A DNA stretch of 64,000 bases from NCBI GenBank assembly GCA_937136425.1, contig CAKZON010000043.1:1-64000 (forward strand), written 5' to 3'. The DNA comes from an uncultured Crocinitomix sp. (GTDB lineage: Bacteria > Bacteroidota > Bacteroidia > Flavobacteriales_D > Crocinitomicaceae). A program made the position numbers and the translations under genes. Within the stretch, counting starts at the first letter, position 1. Every line of letters starts with the position of its first letter. The notes beneath the pieces are model-generated. The model was not told the DNA's origin. It saw only the letters and a list, made by a program, of their open reading frames with translations, and did not search any database. Of this stretch, positions 8,943 through 18,420 are shown in pieces.

Positions 8943-9812
8943 ATGGAGGGGGTGCACAGGTTATTGCAAAGACAAATTGAGCGCAGTGGTGTTAAGTTAG
9001 ACATGACTGAAGATGGATTGCGTTTAATTGAAACTTTAGATAAAACCTACAAACAATTTGAAGGTGAGCGTAAGATTTTGGAAGAAAGTGCCAAGCGAAT
9101 GCTGGAACGCATAAGCAGTTCAAATGAAAATTTGCATACAATTATTAGCACATTGGACGGGTTTAATTATCACGTTTCGCATGATCTTAAAACGAGTATG
9201 ATTCATACCATCTCATTAAGTAAAATGCTTCAAAAATATGTAGAGACTGATAATCCTGAAAAGGTGAGAGAAATTCTAGATAAGTTACTTGCCAATTCAG
9301 AAGGAGGACTGGATTTAGTAGAGAAGTTTTTACGGATTTCAAAATTTAACTCCCAGTTAGTAGAACAAGATTTAACTACAATCAATATTCCAGATTTAAT
9401 TGATTCAATTATTCAAAAATTGGACATTAAAGTAGATTACGAAATAAACTTTATACAAACAGATTTTACTGAAATAAATGCTAAAGAAGTTGGTATGGAG
9501 AGTCTTTTTTACAATTTACTGACAAATGCTATTAAATATAAAGACACAAAGCGTACACTTCAAATCGAAATTCGTCTAGTGCAAAACGGAACCTTTAAGG
9601 TAATCTGTTTTAAGGACAATGGAATTGGAATAGATCTTGAATTAAATCGAGATAAAATATTTAAACCATTTGTAAGGATTGAAAATGAATTGGACAAAGA
9701 AGGAACAGGAGTTGGCCTGTTTCTTGTGAAAAAAATTGTAACCGAACATAACGGAACGGTGAATGTAAAAAGTGCGTTGGGCAAAGGAACCGAATTTATC
9801 CTAACATTTTAA
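8943..9812 (+). CDS. Soluble histidine kinase paired with the FIST sensor
   Basis: 289 aa, with no transmembrane segment or N-terminal sensor domain. A predicted coiled coil (residues about 20-70) leads into the H-box FNYHVSHDLKTS (phospho-acceptor His80). The N-box is YNLLTNAIKYKD, G1 is DNGIGID and G2 is GTGVGLFLVKK, so the ATPase domain is complete. The ATG follows the FIST stop with no gap, so translation is coupled and the FIST protein is the probable sensory partner. The same NYHVSHDLK H-box recurs in three further kinases downstream. Confidence 0.92.
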   Translation: MEGVHRLLQRQIERSGVKLDMTEDGLRLIETLDKTYKQFEGERKILEESAKRMLERISSSNENLHTIISTLDGFNYHVSHDLKTSMIHTISLSKMLQKYVETDNPEKVREILDKLLANSEGGLDLVEKFLRISKFNSQLVEQDLTTINIPDLIDSIIQKLDIKVDYEINFIQTDFTEINAKEVGMESLFYNLLTNAIKYKDTKRTLQIEIRLVQNGTFKVICFKDNGIGIDLELNRDKIFKPFVRIENELDKEGTGVGLFLVKKIVTEHNGTVNVKSALGKGTEFILTF

Positions 9813-9846
9813 AGACCCAAAAGCGAACGAAAAAACCAGAAACACT

Positions 9847-10251
9847 ATGAACCAAAAATTAGATTTTTTTATAATCGACGATTCAGATGTGAATAATTAC
9901 TACACAGAAGATCTTTTAAACGAGTTTGATTACACGAATTCAGTAACAACTTTTCTTAAAGCAAAGGAAGGGTTAACCGAATTGGTGAAACGGATTCAAG
10001 ATAAATCGAAGCTACCTGATGTTGTATTTTTAGATATACGAATGCCAGAAATGGATGGATTCGAATTTATTGAAGAATTAGAAGAAGAGATAGATGAACA
10101 GGAATTTAACGTTAAAATTTTTATCTTGACATCTAGCAAGCACAGAAGAGACGTTGAAGCTTTTGAAAAGCAGCAAATAGCTTGTGAATTTTTAAATAAA
10201 CCACTTGATAAAGAAGAAATTATGTCAATGGTCGATAAGCATTTTAGCTGA
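9847..10251 (+). CDS. Single-domain response regulator (CheY-like receiver)
   Basis: 134 aa consisting of a receiver domain only. The acidic pocket is D11-D12, the phospho-acceptor Asp63 lies in VFLDIRMPEMDG, the switch Thr/Ser in ILTSSKHRRD and the conserved Lys in EFLNKPLDKEE. There is no DNA-binding or enzymatic output domain, so it acts by protein contact or as a phosphate shuttle. Located between kinases in the same operon, it could receive phosphate from one or all of the four kinases and pass it to an unlinked phosphotransfer protein or regulator. Confidence 0.93.
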   Translation: MNQKLDFFIIDDSDVNNYYTEDLLNEFDYTNSVTTFLKAKEGLTELVKRIQDKSKLPDVVFLDIRMPEMDGFEFIEELEEEIDEQEFNVKIFILTSSKHRRDVEAFEKQQIACEFLNKPLDKEEIMSMVDKHFS

Positions 10252-10280
10252 TTTTTAAAGAAAACATACCACTTAAGTAT

Positions 10281-11201
10281 TTGTTGATAGGTGTTGTATT
10301 TGGATTGTTGTTTCCAATTATGGCCATCATTGCAGATTGTTTTGTCTTTAACAATGTAGAGGCAAATTATACAGCAGTTGTACAACAAATTAAAAATAAC
10401 CCCATTCATTTTATTATTTTGACTGCACCAATTATTTTGGGAGGCACTTTTTATTATATCGGTCGTTTTGCTGCAAAGCAACGAAAATCAAATCAGGAAT
10501 TGATTCAAACCAATGTGATAATGAAGGAGACTAATGAGCTTTTGGATACTTTTAATTACCACGTAAGTCATGATTTAAAAAATGTGCTCAATAATCAAAT
10601 TGTATTGTCCCGAATGATCAATAAATATGTTGACAAAAAGGATCATGACAAATTGGTAGAAATATCAGAAAAGTTGATTCGAGTTAGTGAAAATGGCCTT
10701 GCAACAGTAATGCAATTCTTGGTAATGAGTAAAGAGGGCTATTTAATTAACTCTAAAAGTGTAGAGATTGATGTCCAAGCCGAAATGGCTAAAATACTAG
10801 TGGAAAATGGATGTGAAGAGCGAATAAAGGTGAAGTTTACTAGAACAGACTACCTCACCATTGATTTACAAACTAAAGTGTTTGAGTCAATTTTTGTCAA
10901 TCTTTTAACCAATGCGATTAAGTATAATTCAAATAGCCCAAAAGTTGAGATTCAGTTAGTGCAGACGCAAGATGGAAAACAAATTTTATTTAAAGATAAC
11001 GGGATAGGGATTGACGTTGAGAAAAATGCAGATAAGGTTTTTGCTCCATTTCAACGAATTGACAACGCATCACAATCAGAAGGGACAGGAGTTGGTTTAT
11101 TTATCGTTAAAAAACTCATTCAGGCACACTCTGGAACTATTTCCGTTAAAAGTAAATTGGGAGAAGGAACAGAATTTATCTTATTTTTCCCCAACCCATA
11201 A
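10281..11201 (+). CDS. Membrane histidine kinase with two transmembrane helices
   Basis: 306 aa. Hydrophobic helices at about residues 2-24 and 43-62 enclose a short periplasmic loop, with no recognisable sensor domain. H-box FNYHVSHDLKNV (His97), N-box LLTNAIKYNS, G1 DNGIGID and G2 GTGVGLFIVKK are all present. The start is a TTG at 10281. No in-frame ATG exists between it and an upstream stop at 10245-10247, and the next ATG (10320) would cut into the first membrane helix. The gap to the receiver gene is 29 bp. Confidence 0.88.
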   Translation: MLIGVVFGLLFPIMAIIADCFVFNNVEANYTAVVQQIKNNPIHFIILTAPIILGGTFYYIGRFAAKQRKSNQELIQTNVIMKETNELLDTFNYHVSHDLKNVLNNQIVLSRMINKYVDKKDHDKLVEISEKLIRVSENGLATVMQFLVMSKEGYLINSKSVEIDVQAEMAKILVENGCEERIKVKFTRTDYLTIDLQTKVFESIFVNLLTNAIKYNSNSPKVEIQLVQTQDGKQILFKDNGIGIDVEKNADKVFAPFQRIDNASQSEGTGVGLFIVKKLIQAHSGTISVKSKLGEGTEFILFFPNP

Positions 11202-11251
11202 AACGAAATTGACCCATGTTTAAAACCAATAATCCATTAAAAGCTTCGTAA

Positions 11252-13168
11252 ATGTTTAAGGTGCTTCTCACTATATTTACCACGTTATTTCTTGTAACGG
11301 CATATACTGCTGAGGTTATTCAGGTAACTAATCCTGACACCAAAATTATTGGTAAAAATGTTGGGTATTTTAAAGATGATACAAAGAGTATAACCTTAAA
11401 TGAAGCCGTGCAACTTTCAAACGCAGGGACTTTTGAAACCTGTTCTAAAGATGTTTTTGCAACACCTAGTTCGCCTTCGGCGCATTGGTTCACTTTTACA
11501 GTTGAATCATTTATTGAAGATGCACTGTGGATTAATGTAGTAAATCAAGGCTTCAATAAAATCAATTTTTATTTATTAAATGACCAAATGCAATTATTGG
11601 ATTCGTCATTTACTGGAGTTGATTTACCAAATGAAACACGTCAACGAAAATCAAAAACTTTTTGGTTTAACTTATTTGAGAAGGATGAATTGGGCCTACG
11701 CACGGTTTTTATAAAGATTGAGTTTTCTGGAATTTTAGAGGTGCCTATTTTATTGGGCGGTTATGAAAATTTGATAGAGGAGGAAGATGAAAGTGAATTG
11801 TATGGAATCTTGTTTATAGGAGCTTTATTGGTAATGTTCTTGTACAATAGTTTTTTGGGTTTCTTTACAAAAGATGTGGTTTACGTTTATTATTCGGGCT
11901 ACATATTGTGGATGTTGGTGCTTACCACGCAATTAAATAATTATCCAATTATGCCATACTTTTTTGGGAACCACTTCACTTACGCTTATTTGTTTTTTTG
12001 GGTGGGACCTCTTGGTATTTTTATGGGATTATTCATTATTCGGTATCTAGAACTTGACAAGAGAGCTCGAAAATCTGCCAATGCGATTAGAATTTTTGCT
12101 GGTATCTCAGTTCTTATTGGTGTTTCAAATCTTTTCATTGCTCCAGTTTATCTAACTAATATTTTTCAAGTTAGCTCTGTGTTGCTCTTGCTTGTATGTA
12201 TGATTGTTGGATATAGACAATGGTATAGAGGAAGTGTTCGTGCAAAGTTTTATTCCATTGGATGGACAATTAATATCATTTCTATTTTGGTATATATGGC
12301 TGTGTCAAATGGACTTTTACCATTTGATTCCATTTCAAGAAACAGCATGTACTTTGGTGTTTTTTGTGAACTAGTAATATTTTCTATAGCATTGGCTCAG
12401 CGTTTAAATGAATTGAAAAATAAGCAAATGTTGCTGAACAAGAAGTTAGAAGTTGTCAATGAAAACTTAGTGGTAAGTAATGAGTCATTAGATTCTTTTA
12501 ATTATCATGTAAGTCATGATTTGAAGACTGTTTTGAACAACAGTAATGCGCTAACTAGAATGATCAAAAAATATAATCTTAAAAAAGATCATGATAAAGT
12601 AGCTGAAATTGCTGAGAAATTGATTGGAGTAACTCAGAATGGGGTTGAAACGGTACAAAGTTTTTTGTCATTAAGTACAATTAATGCGTTGAACCAAACA
12701 AACGAACTTGAGAAAATTAATATAGAAGAGGAAATTGAGTCCATTATTTTATTGAGTGGAATAGAGGGGCAAATTGAAGTGAACATTATAAAAAATGAAT
12801 TAGAAACAATTTTAATCCATAAAAAGGCTTTCCAAAGTATATTTTTGAATTTATTCACGAATACAATTAAATTTAACAAGCAAAGCCCGCAGGCAAAAAT
12901 TGAGTTCTTAAAAGTTGGAGATTTCATACAGTTAATTTATAAAGACAATGGAGTTGGAATAGATTTAACAAAAAATAGAACGGAAGTTTTCGCCCCATTT
13001 AAGCGAATTAAAGGAGATGTGAAAGCAGAAGGTTCTGGAGTTGGAATGTATTTGGTAAAAAGAATGGTTGAGAATTACGGAGGATCAATCGAACTTCAAA
13101 GTAAATTGAATGAGGGAGTAAAGTTTATCGTAACACTGCCGCAACTACAAGAAAAAGAAGTGTCCTAA
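11252..13168 (+). CDS. 7TMR-DISM-type histidine kinase
   Basis: 638 aa with a signal peptide, then an extracytoplasmic beta domain (about residues 25-180, DISMED2-like, with PSAHWFTFTVES and LWINVVNQGFNKINFYL). Next come seven hydrophobic helices (about 185-390, 7TM-DISM), a coiled coil, and a histidine kinase with H-box FNYHVSHDLKTV (His422), G1 DNGVGID and G2 GSGVGMYLVKR. The DISM architecture is known for sensing carbohydrates or other external ligands. It is a close paralogue of the next gene, five bases away, and evidently arose by tandem duplication. Confidence 0.92.
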   Translation: MFKVLLTIFTTLFLVTAYTAEVIQVTNPDTKIIGKNVGYFKDDTKSITLNEAVQLSNAGTFETCSKDVFATPSSPSAHWFTFTVESFIEDALWINVVNQGFNKINFYLLNDQMQLLDSSFTGVDLPNETRQRKSKTFWFNLFEKDELGLRTVFIKIEFSGILEVPILLGGYENLIEEEDESELYGILFIGALLVMFLYNSFLGFFTKDVVYVYYSGYILWMLVLTTQLNNYPIMPYFFGNHFTYAYLFFWVGPLGIFMGLFIIRYLELDKRARKSANAIRIFAGISVLIGVSNLFIAPVYLTNIFQVSSVLLLLVCMIVGYRQWYRGSVRAKFYSIGWTINIISILVYMAVSNGLLPFDSISRNSMYFGVFCELVIFSIALAQRLNELKNKQMLLNKKLEVVNENLVVSNESLDSFNYHVSHDLKTVLNNSNALTRMIKKYNLKKDHDKVAEIAEKLIGVTQNGVETVQSFLSLSTINALNQTNELEKINIEEEIESIILLSGIEGQIEVNIIKNELETILIHKKAFQSIFLNLFTNTIKFNKQSPQAKIEFLKVGDFIQLIYKDNGVGIDLTKNRTEVFAPFKRIKGDVKAEGSGVGMYLVKRMVENYGGSIELQSKLNEGVKFIVTLPQLQEKEVS

Positions 13169-13173
13169 TTACG

Positions 13174-15084
13174 GTGAAATTATTTTTTAACATATTGCTA
13201 TTGGTTGTTGGTTTAAATTCATTTAAATCAGATGCTGCGAATGTCTCAGTTAATGAAGATTATAAAGGCTTTATAGGAACTTCATTATCTTATTATGTTG
13301 ATCAACAAAGTAATTTAGATTTAGCGAGTTTTATACAAAAATTCAATACAGGAAACTTAGAAAAATCAGATCAAGAAATATTTCTGCGTACTTCACCTAT
13401 CCCATCATATTGGTTTGTTTTTACAGCAAATTCAACACTTAATGAGCGCATTTGGTTGAACATAAAAAATAGCAATCTAAACCGAGTAGATTTTTATAAG
13501 CTCAATATGGCAAATGAGGTTTTAGAAGAATACCATACTGGAAGCCTTGCAGATCGATCTACGCGCAATTATAATTGCAGTACTTTTTGGTTTCCTATTA
13601 TTGATGAGGATGACACAAATACTTATCGATTTGTTTTCAAAGTTAAAGCACTGCTTACTGCAGAAGTTCCAGTTGAGGTTGGGACTTTTTCAAGGTTAAT
13701 AGAGTCAAAAGAAAAGACCTTATTTTTAGCCTTTTTCTTTATTGGAGCAATGCTCATTATGTTTGGTTATAACATCTTCTTGTTCATTTTTACAAAGGAC
13801 AGAATTTATGCCATTTATTCGTTTTACATCTTATCAATTATAGCAGGAACCACCTTTCTAAATAATTATCCGTTGCTTGAGAAATTTATTGGACAAGAAC
13901 TGACTTATAATTATACCGCATGCTGGCTTTGGACAAGTTTTGTGGGAATTGGACTGTTTGCAATGGAGTATCTTAAGATTAAAACTAGAATGCCAATGGT
14001 GTATAAATTACTGTGGATAGAACTAGGGATAATTATGCTTTATGCAGTGTTAAATATTTTTATTTCAGTTGATTTGTTGTCATTGACCTACCAAATTGTA
14101 GTCGTTTTGTTTTACGCTACTTGTTTGGTTACGGCTTATTATTTCATGTGGTTCAGAAAAGACGGCCGTGCAGCATTATATGCCGTTGGTTGGACTTTGA
14201 TGATGTTAGGAGGGATTGTTTATTTGTTGGTAATTAATGGTCTCATTCCTTACACGGCAATTTCCCGTAATATAATGTATTTTGGAGTTATGAGTGAGGT
14301 GTTAATCTTCTCTATTGCATTAGCAGGAAGGTTAAATAGTTTAAAGGCTAAACAAGAACAAATGAATGTTGCTTTAGCAAGAACAAATGAAAGTTTGCAA
14401 AAAAATAATGAGGCGCTAGATTCATTCAATTATCACGTGAGTCATGATCTAAAAACAGTAATGAATAATAGTAATGCGCTTTCTCAAATGATTCAGAAAT
14501 ATAATCAGTTGGATAATAAAGAGAAGGTAAATGAGATTACTAAAAAATTAATTGCTGTAACAAAAAACGGGGCGGAAACAGTTCAAAGCTTTTTATCTTT
14601 AGGAACAGTAGATGATATTTTGAAAAATGAGAATGAAACAGTCATTGATCTTTCTAAAGAACTCCATGAAATAATTGAAAGAAACGATTTAGCTAATGCT
14701 ATACAGGTAACCATTGAAACAGATGAAATAGGAACCTTAACAATGCATGAAAAAGCATTTGAAAGCATCTTTTTAAATTTTCTTACAAATTCTATTAAAT
14801 ATAATACCGGAACTGCAAGGGCAAAAGTTCAGTTCAAAATGACTGATAAAGTGTACATATTTGAGTTTTCTGACAACGGAATTGGAATTGATGTTGAAAA
14901 ATATGGAAGTCAAATATTTGAACCATTTCAAAGAGGTAATTTTAATGAAGGAGCTGAAGGAACAGGAGTTGGATTGTATTTGGTGAAACGAATTGTGAGT
15001 TCATATGGTGGGGAAATTAAAGTGGAGAGTGAATTGGATAAAGGAGCCACCTTCATCATTGAAATTCCTAAAAATCGAGAATAA
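13174..15084 (+). CDS. 7TMR-DISM-type histidine kinase (tandem paralogue)
   Basis: 636 aa with the same plan as the preceding gene: signal peptide, DISMED2-like outer domain (PSYWFVFTANS, IWLNIKNSNLNRVDFY), seven membrane helices, coiled coil, H-box FNYHVSHDLKTV (His424), N-box FLTNSIKYN, G1 DNGIGID and G2 GTGVGLYLVKR. It starts with GTG at 13174, five bases after the previous stop. The outer domains have diverged more than the kinase cores, consistent with duplication followed by a change in ligand specificity. It is the last gene of the operon. Confidence 0.92.
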   Translation: MKLFFNILLLVVGLNSFKSDAANVSVNEDYKGFIGTSLSYYVDQQSNLDLASFIQKFNTGNLEKSDQEIFLRTSPIPSYWFVFTANSTLNERIWLNIKNSNLNRVDFYKLNMANEVLEEYHTGSLADRSTRNYNCSTFWFPIIDEDDTNTYRFVFKVKALLTAEVPVEVGTFSRLIESKEKTLFLAFFFIGAMLIMFGYNIFLFIFTKDRIYAIYSFYILSIIAGTTFLNNYPLLEKFIGQELTYNYTACWLWTSFVGIGLFAMEYLKIKTRMPMVYKLLWIELGIIMLYAVLNIFISVDLLSLTYQIVVVLFYATCLVTAYYFMWFRKDGRAALYAVGWTLMMLGGIVYLLVINGLIPYTAISRNIMYFGVMSEVLIFSIALAGRLNSLKAKQEQMNVALARTNESLQKNNEALDSFNYHVSHDLKTVMNNSNALSQMIQKYNQLDNKEKVNEITKKLIAVTKNGAETVQSFLSLGTVDDILKNENETVIDLSKELHEIIERNDLANAIQVTIETDEIGTLTMHEKAFESIFLNFLTNSIKYNTGTARAKVQFKMTDKVYIFEFSDNGIGIDVEKYGSQIFEPFQRGNFNEGAEGTGVGLYLVKRIVSSYGGEIKVESELDKGATFIIEIPKNRE

Positions 15085-15137
15085 ATCTTCTTATTTTCTT
15101 ACCAGCCAAAAGTGAAATTTTAGGTAATCAAAGTTTT

Positions 15138-15191
15138 ATTGTGAACAATTCGAAATGAGTTAGGCAGATAACAGTAACTATTAACCTAACT
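15138..15191 (+). promoter_or_regulatory. Two inverted repeats upstream of the ABC exporter operon
   Basis: ATTGTGAACAAT (15138-15149) is a perfect 12-bp inverted repeat (ATTGT/ACAAT arms). Farther on, AGTTAGG (15158-15164) and CCTAACT (15185-15191) form 7-bp arms around a 20-bp spacer. Both lie in the 135-bp gap before the ATPase gene and could be operators. TAACTTTA near 15187 is one base off the -7 consensus. No regulator can be named. Confidence 0.35.
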
Positions 15192-15219
15192 TTACTTATT
15201 TGAATAAAGCCACCACACA

Positions 15220-16155
15220 ATGGAAGTTTTAAGGGTAGAAAATATAGTCAAACAGTATGCTGGGCACACCGCATTAGACAATATTTCAATCGGAACAAAA
15301 AAAGGAGAGATTTTTGGTTTATTGGGGCCAAACGGCGCCGGAAAAACTACTTTAATTCGTGTAATCAACCAAATTATTGGTCCCGATTCAGGAAAAGTTT
15401 TTTTAGATGACAAACCTATCCTTCCTGCTGATGTTGCCAAAATTGGCTATTTGCCTGAAGAGCGTGGATTGTACAAAAAAATGAAGGTGTATGACCAGGT
15501 AATGTATTTTGCTAGGTTGAAAGGAATGGGGAAACATGAGGCCAAACAAAAAATTGATTATTGGTTTGAAAAATTTGAAATAACCTCATGGTATAACAAA
15601 AAAGTAGAAGAACTTTCAAAAGGAATGGCGCAAAAAATTCAGTTTATTATAACTGTCTTGCACGAACCTCAATTGTTGATATTAGATGAACCTTTTAGTG
15701 GTTTTGATCCTATAAATGCGCAATTAATTCGAAATGAAATTTTAGACCTCAAGAAAAAAGGAACTTCAATACTTTTATCTACACATAATATGAATAGTGT
15801 AGAGGAAATTTGCGACTCAATTGCCTTAATAGATCAGTCTAAACTGATTTTAAACGGAAAATTGGCAGATGTCAAAAAAGAATTTAAGTCAAATACTTAC
15901 GCCATTCAGTTTAAGGGAATGATGTTTGGCTTTGCCAATGCCTTATTTGCAGATTTTTCTTTGGAACATTCAGAACAAATTGACGAAAATAGAGCAGTAG
16001 CTTACGTTAAACTATTGAAAGGGAATACTCTAAATCATTTATTGAAAACTGTTATGCCTGTGGTTGAGATTGAATCAATTAATGAAGTTATTCCATCAAT
16101 GAATGACGTATTTATTCAAGCCGTGCAAGGAACGAAAGGAGGGGATGATGAGTAA
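15220..16155 (+). CDS. ABC transporter ATP-binding subunit (ABC-2/NatA type)
   Basis: 311 aa with one ABC ATPase domain. Walker A is GPNGAGKTT (residues about 38-46), the Q-loop region is GYLPEERGLYKKM, the signature is LSKGMAQKIQ, Walker B is LLILDEPFSGFDP and the switch His is in STHNM. A C-terminal extension of about 80 residues resembles DUF4162, which is usual for NatA/CcmA-like exporters. It overlaps the permease gene, so the pair forms one exporter. The substrate is not deducible. GldA was considered, but the pairing with a NatB-like permease and the extended C-terminus fit a NatAB-type system better. Confidence 0.9.
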   Translation: MEVLRVENIVKQYAGHTALDNISIGTKKGEIFGLLGPNGAGKTTLIRVINQIIGPDSGKVFLDDKPILPADVAKIGYLPEERGLYKKMKVYDQVMYFARLKGMGKHEAKQKIDYWFEKFEITSWYNKKVEELSKGMAQKIQFIITVLHEPQLLILDEPFSGFDPINAQLIRNEILDLKKKGTSILLSTHNMNSVEEICDSIALIDQSKLILNGKLADVKKEFKSNTYAIQFKGMMFGFANALFADFSLEHSEQIDENRAVAYVKLLKGNTLNHLLKTVMPVVEIESINEVIPSMNDVFIQAVQGTKGGDDE

Positions 16156-17485
16156 AGTTGGATTAATTATCAAACGTGAGTATAGCGCTCGTGTCAAAAA
16201 GCGTTCGTTTTTACTGATTACAGCTTTAGTTCCATTACTGGTGGCTGGTTTGGTTTTTTTAGCCATGTGGTTTAGCATTCAAGAGACGAAACAATTAAAT
16301 GTATTGGTGGTGGACCCTGCTGATTTATGCCATGGGAAAGTATTTGTTGGAAACGAAGAGAATCCTCCAGCTATTTTTTCATTTGTTCAAGAAGATATAT
16401 CATTGGACGATTTCCAGCATAATGAAACCTATAATAGGTTTGATTTAATGTTGGGTATCCATTCAAATGTGATTACGAATAAAGGTATAAAAGGCTTTTA
16501 CCGTGAACCTGTTTTACCAAAGGCAGAATACTATATTAAAGATAAAATTGAGCTGAGGTTAGAAGAGTATTTCGCCTTAGATGCCGGGATTAGTTTGACT
16601 GAATATAGAGAAATTAGACAAGAATTTAATTTTCATATGGCAAGCATTGATCCTGATGCGCAGGACATGACATATGCGCGTTGGGTAGGCATTGTCTTTT
16701 CAACACTCATCTTTTTATTCATATATATATATGCTTCTCAAGTTACACATGGTGTGTTGGAGGAAAAAACAAGTCGAATTGTTGAGATCTTAGTCTCGTC
16801 AGTTAAGCCATTTCAATTAATGATCGGAAAAATTGTTGGAATAGGATTGGTCGGGCTCACACAGTTTGCCATTTGGATTGTTTTAATAGGATTCTCTTTG
16901 TTTTTTATGAGAGAGTTTGTGTTTCAGGACATTTTGGACCCAGAGGTTCTTGCTGAAGCTATGTCTAATGCAGGCAATTTAACAACTGATGCAATGAATG
17001 GAGGAGGTACTCAAATTATGAAGGATAGTGCTCTGATTGATGTCATTTATAATGGAATTCCTTGGAGTACTTTATTGTTTTTATTCTTGATTTATTTCAT
17101 TGGAGGATACCTTTTATTCGGTGCAATATTTGCGATTGTTGGTGCAGCTGTTGATTCTGAAACAGATTCGCATCAAGCCATGTTGCCTGTGCAATTAGTG
17201 GTAATTTTTATCTATGTAATAGGTTGCTTTGTTGTCTTTAATCCAAGTGGAGCAACTGCCATGTGGTTATCGCAAATACCATTTACTTCGCCATTCATAA
17301 TGTTGCAACGTATTTCAGCGGGGGCTGTGCATTATACAGAATTGATTCTTTCACTTGTTTTGCTAGCTGCTGCTATTTTCGTAACTTTGAAAGGAGCAGC
17401 CAAAGTGTACCGAACGGGAATATTAATGTATGGAAAGAAAGCTTCTTGGAAAGAAATTTTTAGGTGGTTGCGCTATTCCAATTAG
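16148..17485 (+). CDS. ABC-2 type permease (NatB-like)
   Basis: 445 aa. One helix near the N-terminus (LLITALVPLLVAGLVFLAMWF) is followed by a large extracytoplasmic loop of about 160 residues. Five or six helices follow in the C-terminal half, with the GVLEEKTSRIVEILVSSVKPFQLMIGKI signature of the ABC-2 family represented. I chose the ATG at 16148, which overlaps the ATPase gene end by eight bases, because AGGAGG (16137-16142) is well placed for it. ATG 16145 is an alternative, and an upstream in-frame start at 16103 is unlikely. This is one of the few clear Shine-Dalgarno sequences in the window. Confidence 0.88.
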   Translation: MSKVGLIIKREYSARVKKRSFLLITALVPLLVAGLVFLAMWFSIQETKQLNVLVVDPADLCHGKVFVGNEENPPAIFSFVQEDISLDDFQHNETYNRFDLMLGIHSNVITNKGIKGFYREPVLPKAEYYIKDKIELRLEEYFALDAGISLTEYREIRQEFNFHMASIDPDAQDMTYARWVGIVFSTLIFLFIYIYASQVTHGVLEEKTSRIVEILVSSVKPFQLMIGKIVGIGLVGLTQFAIWIVLIGFSLFFMREFVFQDILDPEVLAEAMSNAGNLTTDAMNGGGTQIMKDSALIDVIYNGIPWSTLLFLFLIYFIGGYLLFGAIFAIVGAAVDSETDSHQAMLPVQLVVIFIYVIGCFVVFNPSGATAMWLSQIPFTSPFIMLQRISAGAVHYTELILSLVLLAAAIFVTLKGAAKVYRTGILMYGKKASWKEIFRWLRYSN

Positions 17486-17502
17486 CTTGCAAAAATTAGT
17501 TT

Positions 17503-18399
17503 GTGAAGCGACTAGCAATAATTGATTTAGGAACAAATACATTTAATCTATTAGTAATTGATAAATTATCTAATGGGTTTAATGAAGTGTACAGCACCAA
17601 AGTTGGTGTAGGTTTGGGCTTGGGTGGAATCAATGAAAACCGAATTCATGAGTCAGCTGAAAAACGCGCCCTAGAAACATTAGAAGCTTATAAACAAAAA
17701 GCAATTGAACTAAATGCTACTCAAATTGTGGCATTTGGCACCTCTGCTATTCGTAATGCAGTTAATCAAGTTGAATTTACGCAGTTGGTTAAAGAGAAAA
17801 TAGGGATTGATATTGAAGTTATATCAGGAGATAGAGAGGCTGAGTTAATCTATAAAGGAGTAACAATTGGAATAGAAATGGATCAACCATTTTTAGTCAT
17901 GGATATTGGTGGCGGAAGTACGGAGTTTATTTATGGAAATAGTATTGAATTGTTAAAAGCAGGTAGTTTTGAGATTGGCGCCTCTCGTATTTATCAAGCA
18001 TTTAATTTTTCAGACCCATATACCGTGGAAAATTGTGAGGAAATTGAAAATTATCTTGAAAAAGGAATCGGAAACTTCTTTGATACAATACAAACAAAGC
18101 AATTAATTGGAGCAAGCGGATCATTTGAAACTTTTTACGAACTGCTGAGTAATAAGGATTATCCGCCAAATGAATATGTATATTTACCAAAAGCAGAATT
18201 AATGGCTCAGTTAGAACGAATTATCTATTCTGCCAAAGCCGAGCGAGAAATAGACGATCGAATCATTCCTATCCGTAAAAAAATGGCACCCATTGCTGCG
18301 GTTAAAATTCGGTGGATAATTCGTAAATTGAACATTCAAAAAATAACTATATCCCCTTATTCCTTAAAAGAAGGTGTGATTGGAGAGGTAAATATTTGA
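17503..18399 (+). CDS. Ppx/GppA family phosphatase (exopolyphosphatase-like)
   Basis: 298 aa, actin/ASKHA fold. The phosphate-1 motif is IIDLGTNTFNLLV (residues about 6-18), the phosphate-2 motif is MDIGGGSTEF, and GASGSFETFYELL follows. The length fits the short, two-domain Ppx/GppA form that lacks the C-terminal HD-like domain. These enzymes hydrolyse polyphosphate or the 5'-phosphate of pppGpp; which activity applies here cannot be decided from sequence. The start is GTG (17503), 17 bp after the permease stop, and no upstream ATG is available. Confidence 0.88.
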   Translation: MKRLAIIDLGTNTFNLLVIDKLSNGFNEVYSTKVGVGLGLGGINENRIHESAEKRALETLEAYKQKAIELNATQIVAFGTSAIRNAVNQVEFTQLVKEKIGIDIEVISGDREAELIYKGVTIGIEMDQPFLVMDIGGGSTEFIYGNSIELLKAGSFEIGASRIYQAFNFSDPYTVENCEEIENYLEKGIGNFFDTIQTKQLIGASGSFETFYELLSNKDYPPNEYVYLPKAELMAQLERIIYSAKAEREIDDRIIPIRKKMAPIAAVKIRWIIRKLNIQKITISPYSLKEGVIGEVNI

Positions 18400-18420
18400 T
18401 GACCAAATAAATAAAAGACT

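Noticed and set aside
9996..10481. 161-codon minus-strand frame opposite the receiver and kinase genes
   Set aside because: Antisense to two well-supported signalling genes; Cys/Ser-rich without domain features.
15220..16155. Assignment of the ABC ATPase as GldA
   Set aside because: It overlaps a NatB-like permease and has a DUF4162-like tail; gldFG are 8 kb away and separated by unrelated operons.
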